Notes under the pieces: model-generated
Databases searched by the model: none
The model's input: only the letters and a program-made list of their open reading frames with translations
What the model was told of the DNA's origin: nothing
Assembly: GCA_008973525.1 (NCBI GenBank)
Contig: WACJ01000108.1
Coordinates: 434,001 to 498,000, forward strand
Length of the DNA stretch: 64,000 nucleotides
Source of the DNA: Stenopsyche tienmushanensis
Taxonomy: Eukaryota > Arthropoda > Insecta > Trichoptera > Stenopsychidae
Direction: 5' to 3'
Program-made: the position numbers and the translations under genes
In this document: positions 55,870 through 64,000 of the stretch, piece after piece
Position numbering within the stretch: the stretch's first letter is position 1
Layout: each line of letters starts with the position of its first letter

Positions 55870-57930
55870 ATATATTTAAGGAGAGTCCCTGCACGGAAGC
55901 CATACTGCTGCTGAAGTCGCTGGAGAATAAGTCTCTCCAGCAGCTTCCCCAACCCATCCAGCATGCACTGTGGTCTGTACGCCGACGGACCTGGAGGTGC
56001 TTTCCCTTTTGGAATGAGAACCAGCTTTTCCATGGTGCTGGGAAGACTCCCCCCCCCCGCTAGGCAGGTGTTGTATACTGTTAGCAGGAGGTTCGGGTCA
56101 GTATCAGCGACCAGGCCAATGACTACGTTTGGGACACCATCCAGTCCCAGTGCTTTATTGTGCGCCAGCTGCTTAATAGTCGTGGCGAACTCTCCCATAA
56201 TATAGGGGGTCCCATCTCATCTTCGCCAATCGGGATGGGCACCATGTCTACCAGTGATGGCTCGCAAACACGGACTCGAGGTTTCTTGGGTTATTTAGGA
56301 ACGGATCCGGGATCACTGCCCCGAGCTTCCGTCTCGCGATCTTGTAAGGTTTTCCCCACGGGTCAGTGTTGATGGAATCACACAGCTCGTTCCAGCACTG
56401 GGCTTTACTTTGTTTAATTGCATTGCGTAGTGCTTTCCTCGCGTCTCTGTAGGCGGTTGGGGTGTTTCTGTGTTCTCCGGTGCACACTTTCCGTAGCACT
56501 TCTATGTTCTCGTTCCACCAGTAGACCAGTTCTCGTTTCGCACTCACTGCATGCCCTTGGCATTGCAGCGTCGCAGGCAAAATGCAGGAGTTTATTTTCG
56601 AGGCTTGTGATCTCCTCCGCTCCTGCTCCGTTTATCGTTGCATCTATGATCATCTACCGCTTGAGCGCTAGGGTCTGCTCAAGCGTCAATGCAATTAGTT
56701 TGCCGGAGGCCCATCCCTCCGCCATGTTTCGTTTGCGTCTCGCTGCGCAGCCGCTGATCTGGAACTGGATGTACCGATCGTCGCTATGAGAGAAGATATC
56801 GATAACTTGCCAGCCACTGATTCTTCCTACCCTTCCCACCATTTCATTGGCAAAGGTAACATCTCTATAGCAGAGGCGCTCTCCCTACGCACGAAGGTGT
56901 TCGGTGTTCATCGCATGTAGCCTTAGCTGTGATGCCAGGTCGGAGAGGAAAGCACCCCGCCTATCCATGCGAGGGGATCCCTATTCTGGGGCCTTGGCAT
57001 TGAAGTCTATATCGAGGATCGTTAGGTTTTACACTTGCACCAGCTGCCTGACTTCTGTGTCCGGTCCCAGTGCACCCGTTATCGCCTTAACGAGAGTGGC
57101 TGGCTCTTGTGAGCCCCTTTCCAGCTCAATGATTGCATCCCCATTCCTCGTCTTCTTTGTGGATGCAGTCTTGAGGGTTTTAGCATACATACTTCCCCCC
57201 TCTTTTCCCTGTTCGAGGCTGATAATAATGGCGTCGTTCCGAAGAAGCCGGGTTTGCGCGGTTTCTGTTTCCCCGTCGCCTCAGCCTTCTGGGTTTCTGC
57301 TCCCCTCTCCGTTTCTTGCTGCCAACTACCATCCACTTGTTTATGGTCGGTGTGGCAGCTGATGTTCCGGTAGGCTGTGTGAGCGTCAGTATATTCGTCT
57401 GAGGTAGTGACAGCGTAGACTTTGGCTTAGGCTGCTTTACCTGCGGTGGTGATGGCTTTCCTTTGGAGCGCCTGGCTATCTCGTTCCTAAGTTCGAGAAC
57501 GGCCGTCTCGGCATTAGCCAGGCTCCTCAGTACTTTCGGTGGCATCGCTTCTTGTTTGCGGGTGTCGACTGCTCCTACTCCAGGTGTCGATGTTGTCGCA
57601 GTCTGCGTGTTCTTGCTGATGAGGCCTGCTCCTATTCCGGGCGCTGTTGCCGCAGTCTGTGTGGCCTTTTGTTCTAGCGCCCGCTGTTGTTGCAGCTGCT
57701 GCAAGGAATACATTGACCTTTCCCATCCTTGTTCTAACTCGTTCAACGCTTCTTTCATTTTATTGTATGCGCCCGTGACCGTTTCAACGCATTCCCTTAT
57801 ATCACCGCGAAGGCAAAAACAATCGACTGACACGACAACTGAAAGAAAATCAATAATGTAAACAAACAAATTCAAACAAGCCAATGTTTCTAAGTGCCCG
57901 AGAATCAATAATGGAAAAATCAATATTTAT
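55870..57930 (-). mobile_element. R1-clade LINE, 5' half (ORF1 and start of ORF2)
   Basis: On minus: a gag-like ORF1 (57180-57923) with a Gln-rich coiled stretch (SLQQLQQQRALEQKATQ), a Pro/Thr-rich middle and a basic tail; then ORF2 endonuclease remnants (SHSDDRYIQFQISG, about 56770), WWNENIEVLRKVC (about 56510), NKALGLDGVPNVVI (about 56150), VLIPKGKAPPGPSAYRP (about 56020) and LLERLILQRLQQQYGFRAG (about 55890), where it stops abruptly before the catalytic RT motifs. LINE copies normally keep the 3' end and lose the 5' end, so this 3'-less copy implies a later deletion. Confidence 0.85.
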
Positions 57931-58667
57931 TTGTTTAACACTAAACCTACCGATACTTCATGTATACCTATTCCTACCATAGTGAGTCAAATGACCCTTC
58001 TTTAAAATGGTATATATATTACAATGTATAGCGAAAAATATATCATTTAGCAGAATTTGGTACATGTTTATTCATTCAGCCATTGAGACTTGATTGTCGA
58101 AGACGCTAAGAAAAAAGTATCCCCTTGTGGTCAAAAATCTATTTTTTTGCTGTTAGTAGATGATTACAGCTCATGATTGAGCGAAGGATTAAAAAAATAA
58201 TGAAATTAGAATTTGTGGAGTCAATTGTATGCAAAAAAGTACAATTTTCAGACAAATCCACAGCATTTATTGCCTTTTAAAATAAATTAAAATCATAGAA
58301 AATATAAAAAAAACCTTCGTTCTATCACTAATCGATCCTATATAAAATAAGTATACAACATTTAAATAAGATTGGTATATTCATTGTTGAGAAATTGTAT
58401 CCAGCTACTTTTAATAATAGAGTTTTGAGAAAAAAGCGATTAAAATACGACATTTCCAACCGGTTGACCTTATTCATCAGCATTTCCAAAGGCTCTCTCT
58501 CCTAGTGTTTTACTCCGATTGATTTGAAACTTTGGGGAAATAATCTTGACATGTTATACTATTAAATCTTATTAAAATGCACATTTTTTAAATATCATTA
58601 TATATGAATAAATAAAAAATGCTTTTTTATTGGAATGCGTTTATTAAATTTATTAGCGCTTGATCTT
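57931..58667. other. AT-rich spacer after member 20
   Basis: No gene recognised. Confidence 0.3.
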
Positions 58668-60258
58668 TCACGAATGGAAAGACGTTGCGTTTAATATGCA
58701 CGTATTTTTCTTTACCATACCTATAACTACCGATATGCAGGCTAAATTTCCCTGAGGGCTGAATAGTTTATGAGATATTTTATACTTACCATAAAAAAAT
58801 TTAATTCCTACCGCGTGACCGAGCAGGGCTTTAATGTCATATTTTTTTACTGTCTTCGAAGCCTGAAAACAAGTCTCGTTAGACAGCTCTTTGAAATTAT
58901 TGAAAATCATCATTTAAAGAGGTCAACCTTTTTTACACGACATTTTTCATTGGATTCGAAAGCGAAGAAAGTGTCGTACATGAATTTTTTCAGCAATTGA
59001 TTCTCACACACATTATTGCTGGATATGACAAAACTTCGCTCAAATCTTTGATTGTTCCATTTCATTACTTTAACTGATTTGCTGTAAGAAGAATATGAAG
59101 AACATCACATAATATTTTATAAGGGGTCATCCAAATGCAACGATTTTTTAAAAATGACATCCATATCGTATTTGGGCAACATTTGGATTTTTTAATTATT
59201 GAGTTGATTAATTTTTTTATAATTATTTTTATAAGAAACAATATTTTTTGTTACTTTCATCGGAAAAAAATTGAAGAAATTTTTTTTTATATAAAAAATG
59301 GAACAGGTTAAAATACATTTGTTTTGGTATCAAATATTTGGATTACATTCATTAAAAATCGTTAAAAATATTATAAACCGTCTACAAATGTCACATTTAT
59401 TAAAATCATCCAATACTAATTGGAATCAAATTTTGGTTATAATTTGATATTAACCCGTTTATGAGTAATCGCGCATATATGCGATCGGACTCAATTTCAT
59501 TATGGTAGGATCGACTAAGTTGCCGCGTCACCAAAATAGCTATAACTCTGTAAGTAGTTGGAATTTTGGAAATTCCTTTGGAGAATGTATTTTTAAAAGT
59601 CTTAACATTGGAAAAATGTAAAATAACTCTTTATGAAATTAAAAAAAAAATGCTTTAAAAAAACCGCATAACTTCGAAATCGCACAAAATGAGGTTTGAG
59701 TATATAGCATCTATATTTAACTCAATTTAAAATTAACCCCCTAATCAAAGTTGAATTTGAGTTGTTGAAGCTTATTTAATCATTAACTGACTGCGGCAAG
59801 AACAGTTTTTTTGGATACTTTTGCAATAAAGGTTGTAAAATTTACATGATATTCACACAGGGAAATGGGTGTAAATTGAATCGCGATAGAAATATTATTA
59901 AATATATAGAAATTATATTACAATTAAAATATATTCAATCTCTCCTTGGACTTACCATTAATGGTCCTGAGTTTTCCAGGACAGTCATATTTGCAAAAGC
60001 AAACAACGAATCTCCCTCGTATTGTATTTTGACTTCAAAAAATGAATGATTCGCCTTTTTGATTCCTTTGCAATGTGCGTATTTTTCCAAGCAAATATCA
60101 TATTCACCCTTAAAATATTCACATTAAATCTCATGCATATAAATTTATATGATAAATGTTTTGGATCTTACGAAATTTTCTGAATTTCCAGGCGTCCCCA
60201 AATGAGCATCGCGTAGAAACAATGACATCAAAAAAATAGATATCAAATTTATTTTCAT
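58668..60258 (-). pseudogene. Secreted array-family protein, member 20, frameshifted in exon 3
   Basis: Minus-strand exons 60172-60258 (leader MKINLISIFLMSLFL), 59956-60108 (GEYDICLEKYAHCKGI, NHS and NMT sequons), 58928-59081 and 58668-58862 (FFYGKYKISHKLFSPQG, LAC, ends NTCILNATSFHS). Exon 3 from its only good acceptor is 154 bases and reads CAA ATC AGT then TAA. One base less would give KSVKVMKWNNQRF and SSNNVCENQLLKKF, matching the family. Intron 2 is long (874 bases) and holds a copy of the dispersed repeat with the AACCCGTTxATGAGTAATCG start. Probably a pseudogene, unless the assembly has a one-base error. Confidence 0.75.
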
Positions 60259-60469
60259 GATTGAATTTAGATCAATGTGCTTTGGTCTTTGGTCCATGAA
60301 TGATCCTCATATAGATTAATCATTAGAGTCAAAGCGAGGTTCATATCAAAAGTTTTATTATTCAGATTAATATACCTGTATATTTCCATAATGCAATAAA
60401 TCAATACTAACTTAACTGGAAAAGTATTCAAATTAAAGTTTAGGCGGTTTTTAGATCATCTTAAATTTC
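60259..60469. other. Spacer upstream of member 20
   Basis: AT-rich, no gene. Confidence 0.3.
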
Positions 60470-61310
60470 ACTGAGATGCCTAACATCAGAGGGGCAAAAA
60501 CTATACGAAAAAAATGTACAATGAAGTAGAGTACTCGGTATTGTTGTGCGGTGCCCCAATATGGACCGACGCACTACAAACCCATTCAGGTTCCCCAGGT
60601 TCGACATGACCAGGGTACAGCGCAGAAGTGCGATCAGAGTGGCTGCTGCATACAGCATAGTGTCAAAAAAACGCCATTCGGGTACTAACTGCCAAACCGC
60701 CTATTGACTCGCTCGCCCAAGAGAGACAGGTCATCCAAAAAGGAACAACAAAGAAGGCTGCTAGAGAAAACACCATGGCGGTATGGCATTTCCGATGGAA
60801 CAGCCCCGCAAAAGGTCAGTATTCAAACCCACTGATAGATCTGGAAGAGTGGATCAGAATAAAACACGGTCAGCTGGGTTACCACCTGACCCAGATTCCT
60901 TACCGCAAGCAACCAACGACTTTCGACTGCCCAATATGGAACGCTGAAAGGGAATGCATTGACCAAGTACACAAGTGCATAATATAGAAAAAAAGGAGAA
61001 GACTGAGCGATTAAGATGCAAAGGTCCAACGTAAGCGATGAACCCAGGGGCATATATGATTACCACCCTAGTGCAATACTTAACCTTTTCCTTACGATGC
61101 TACGTATTTAGTACGCCATATAACATTCTAAACCCCGTATTTATTATATTTCATATCGATATTCGATAATATAGATAGTATATTGAGATTCAATGTAGTA
61201 ATTTTATAAAAAATCCCAATATTACAACTTTACTACAACTCGACTCAGTGTAGTAAATACACCATAGCAAAGGAAAGGTTAATTAGTAGCCAGCTGAAGA
61301 GAAGTTTTTT
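60470..61310 (+). mobile_element. R1-clade LINE 3' relic, interrupted by a MITE
   Basis: Begins with MPNIRGAK-type sequence and runs through RTQCD-like decayed thumb, GYHLTQIPYRKQ (about 60875), a Cys/His region and the 3' UTR GTGCAATACTTAA, which resumes at about 61279 as TTAATTAGTAGCCAGCTGAA after the MITE. Matches the 3' end of the element at 8945-12850. Confidence 0.75.
61084..61278. mobile_element. TTAA-flanked MITE (piggyBac type)
   Basis: 195 bases flanked by TTAA at 61080-61083 and 61279-61282. The ends are CCTTTTCCTTACGATGC and GCAAAGGAAAGG (imperfect inverted repeats). A paralogous empty site, GTGCAATACTTAATTAGTAG, is present at about 12678 in the other LINE copy. No coding capacity; many TATA/ATCGAT motifs. 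Confidence 0.85.
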
Positions 61311-61759
61311 TTTTAGATTTTTGAAGATTTCCCCCCCCCCCTGCTAAAAACAGGTAGTAGTCTCTGGTAGCCAGATCCGGATATTATAGTAGATGGGGAA
61401 GCAATTCAAAATGCAATTTTGACGGCTTTCGCCGATTGCTGTCGCAGCAAAATAAAAAAATATTTTTTGAAACAGCACTCTGAACTGTTGATGTATAGTT
61501 GATTATTATCATGGATAAACTTTACATTACATCGATAAATAAAGAGATAAATAACCAGATTGTGAGATAATTATCATCATTATAAATCATATAAACCGCA
61601 ATTGAGCAATAATGATTGCATTATGAACAATTATATGTCAGTTGTTGGGTAAATTTCATACTTTAGAACTCGATTGGGATTATTTTCTACTGTAGCATAG
61701 AGCATGCCAAAATATTAATAATTAATGTATAATAGATTATTTCTATCGGTTTTTTGTAA
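61311..61759. other. Spacer with a C-tract
   Basis: A run of 13 C at about 61331-61343 and unassigned sequence; no gene. Confidence 0.35.
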
Positions 61760-62110
61760 TATTTATACTTCTACGCAAAGCTTTAAGAGAGGCAGATAAC
61801 GGGACTTCAACGACCAGCCTCTCATTTTTTCATCATTTTTATTGCGCTGAAACATCTCCAAACAGCGCTCTGAATTGTGGACGCGTTGTTGTTTTTGATA
61901 AAGTGTGAGCAAACGCGGTATCCATTTCGAACAGAACTTTCTCATGGACAAATATTGATGCAAAATGACGAATACACTACCTTCTGATATCTTTAAGGTA
62001 TCTCATGCAACTTCAATTTACAATTGACCAAAACTATTTTGTGGACTTTTTCATGTTCTCTGGAACAAGTGCCATATTTGGGTGGGCATAGCGTTCAGCA
62101 TCATTGGTGG
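61760..62110 (-). mobile_element. Mariner relic (SETMAR-like)
   Basis: On minus: HQYLSMRKFCSKWIPRLLTL, YQKQQRVHNSERCLEMFQRN (61800-61965), preceded by frame-broken HPNMALVPENMKK. Matches the linker region before the catalytic domain. The catalytic part is missing. Confidence 0.85.
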
Positions 62111-63375
62111 CATCAGGGGATTTTGATTATTTATTGCTCATGTGGCTTATAAAAATGGTGATATTGTGCAAAGCCAAGAAAAATATCTCAAGAATATTAA
62201 TGAAAATAACATTTTAATATGCAATCGACAATGTGGTCATTATATTTCACTCAAATATAGTCATTTACTAGTGTATAAACTAATTTGTTCGTTTTTGTTG
62301 TTGTTGTAATGTATATTATTTTTATTTTGGAGATAATAAATATTTGTAATGAGCTATGGTTAACCCTTTGCAGTCGTTTGTCTAATCTCAGCCACCAAAG
62401 CTTTTTTACCGTTCCGGTCGTATGTCTGCTCTCAGTCACCATACAAGGAACCATACGAATCTTAAGTCCATTTCATTCATCTTATAACTTCTCTGAATGC
62501 TCTTAAGTATCTAAGTGACCTTGCGGCTGCGGACCCACAAGGCGGTCCACTATCTTCGTCGCTGCGATTTGATAACCGCGTTCTTCAGACCCGAGATTCG
62601 AGAAACAAGAACATAACATTAACATAAACATAACATTCGAGAGATAAGACCGTACTTTTATAGCCGTCGAAGCATTTATCATCAACTTAATCGACTTCAC
62701 ACGATTTTTAATGCGCCGTTCAGGGAATTTCAACTGTTTTATTATTTTTATAATAAAAGTATTTAATTATGTAATACGTACTTGTCTTTTAATCTTAATA
62801 ATAATATTATCAAACATCGAATAACATAATAAGGTCTCTATTACAATTATTCCCGTAAGCGTCAATTTAATTTGTAATTCAATACTTTATGGTTTTTAAA
62901 ATATATTGAATTTATTTATATCCTTTACAACTGTGAAATAAAACTATCAAATTACATATTCATGGATTTATTATTATTTCTTAACCCTGTTGTCCAATGG
63001 ACCCGAACGTATTTCGCTAGAACAAAAAGTACACATTTTGAAATCTATAAAATGCAGAAGATAAACGGAGAAATTAAAAAAATATTTAAAGAATTTAATA
63101 TGAGTAGGTCTATAATTTCTAGGATTCAAAAAAAGGTAAGATAAAATACGAAAAAGGATTTACATTGGATCATCGGTCAGTATAAATCAAATTGTTCGTG
63201 TAAAAAAATATTTATTAGTTAGAACGGAAAACTGTTTAATAATATGGATATAGCAAGTTCAAATTGGGGCACAATGCAGTGAAAACAGGTGGATATATTA
63301 ATTGAGCATTCGGAGAAGGATCGATTTGTGAGAGAATAATTAGAAAAAAAGCAAAAGTAATGTCGAAATAAGAAA
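62111..63375. other. Spacer with unassigned open frames
   Basis: An open frame at 62962-63144 ends with EIKKIFKEFNMSRSIISRIQ, weakly like a Tc1 helix-turn-helix, followed by a donor-like AAGGTAAGA. No other support. No gene called. Confidence 0.35.
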
Positions 63376-63470
63376 AATAAAAATGCTGTATAAGTGGGTG
63401 CCGCACGAACTGTCAGGAGGCTAAAATTGAAGCGCTTGGAAGTTCTTTTCTTTGTTATTAAATTCAAATA
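63376..63470 (+). mobile_element. Short mariner relic
   Basis: KMLYKWVPHELSGG, a stop, then KLKRLEVLFFVIKFK: the linker motif KWVPHELxxxQKxxRLEV of irritans-type mariners. Confidence 0.6.
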
Positions 63471-63669
63471 TATAACAATAGTAGTAATTGATATTAAAAA
63501 TAAGTAGATGAAATTGACACGCAGTTTCCCCCCGAGTATTCCAATAACTAGTTTGAAAACAAAAATGCATCCAAGATTTCAAATAAGTTATATTTACTTG
63601 AAATTTAAATTACTTAAAAAAAATTGATTAAGCTTAAGTTTTAAATTTAAAGACACCACATTATTTAGT

Positions 63670-64000
63670 ATTTGCTTGGTAACCATCAATAGTGAACGTT
63701 CACAGTGAATTTGTAGATTATGAGATAAAATACTTTTATTTGAAAGGTCTCAGTCCAACTAATATCAAAGCCGAGCTAGATTATTCTTTGGGGGAGCTTG
63801 ATCTTTCATTTATAATAGTAAAATATTGGATGGCTGAATTTAAACGAAGCCGAATGAGCTGCCCAGAGTGGTCGACCAAACGTGGTGACCACCCCAGAAA
63901 TGATAGGTATTTCAAAAAGTGCTGTATATCGCATATTGACTGAAAATTTGGACATGAGAAAGCTGTGCGCAAGATGGGTGCCGCATTTGCTCACAATCGA
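63670..64000 (+). mobile_element. Mariner transposase N-terminal part, running off the window
   Basis: YFYLKGLSPTNIKAELDYSL, FIIVKYWMAEFKRSRMSC, then after frameshifts RKLCARWVPHLLTI: the paired HTH DNA-binding region of SETMAR-type mariners. The catalytic domain would lie beyond position 64000. Confidence 0.85.

Noticed and set aside
57463..57861. 132-codon plus-strand frame
   Set aside because: Shadow of the LINE ORF1 on minus, which has the expected Gln-rich and basic composition.
62962..63144. 60-codon frame with a weak helix-turn-helix-like end
   Set aside because: The resemblance to Tc1 N-termini is slight and no further transposase sequence follows.

Overview
The window looks like AT-rich nuclear DNA of an arthropod, most probably an insect. 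The evidence is short introns with GT-AG ends, small secreted-protein genes split into four exons, and a load of degraded insect-type transposons (mariner/Tc1, hAT of the ZBED5/Buster type, R1-clade and jockey-like LINEs, a Penelope-like fragment, MITEs). I see no bacterial operon, rRNA, tRNA or CRISPR. The species cannot be named from this sequence.

The main content is one multigene family with 20 recognisable members (numbered 1-20 by position). Seventeen look intact and three (3, 18, 20) carry a single-base frameshift. All share one design: exon 1 is a signal peptide (23-32 codons), exon 2 (50-53 codons) usually starts G-[EDN]-[YF]-x-x-C, exon 3 is 49-51 codons, and exon 4 (55-69 codons) carries an F-x-Y-G-x-[YF]-[KR] strand motif and ends near T-C or S-C. 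All three introns are phase 0. The products are about 183-200 residue secreted proteins, usually with six cysteines and N-glycosylation sequons. The shape recalls insect DUF1091/CheA-CheB/ML-type small secreted proteins, but no profile search could be run and the function is unknown.

Layout: 0-4.2 kb, members 1-2 on plus; 6.5-7.3 kb, member 3 on minus; 8.9-12.8 kb, a three-deep nest of transposons with target-site duplications; 14.3-15.1 kb, member 4 on minus; 16.5-17.9 kb, an R1-like LINE; 18.4-31 kb, members 5-10 on minus, spaced about 2.1-2.7 kb apart with duplicated spacers; 31.7-38.1 kb, the more diverged members 11-13 on minus; 39.1-49.4 kb, a two-gene tandem duplication (14+15 and 16+17) on plus; 51.4-52.2 kb, frameshifted member 18; 52.3-54.2 kb, hAT, LINE and GIY-YIG fragments; 54.5-55.2 kb, member 19 on minus; 55.9-57.9 kb, the 5' part of an R1-like LINE on minus; 58.7-60.3 kb, broken member 20 on minus; 60.4-64 kb, LINE and mariner relics and a TTAA-flanked MITE.

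The array appears to have grown by tandem duplication, gene conversion and local inversion, with transposons travelling inside the duplicated units. Exon boundaries were set by reading frame, splice signals and alignment among members by eye; none was confirmed with transcripts.
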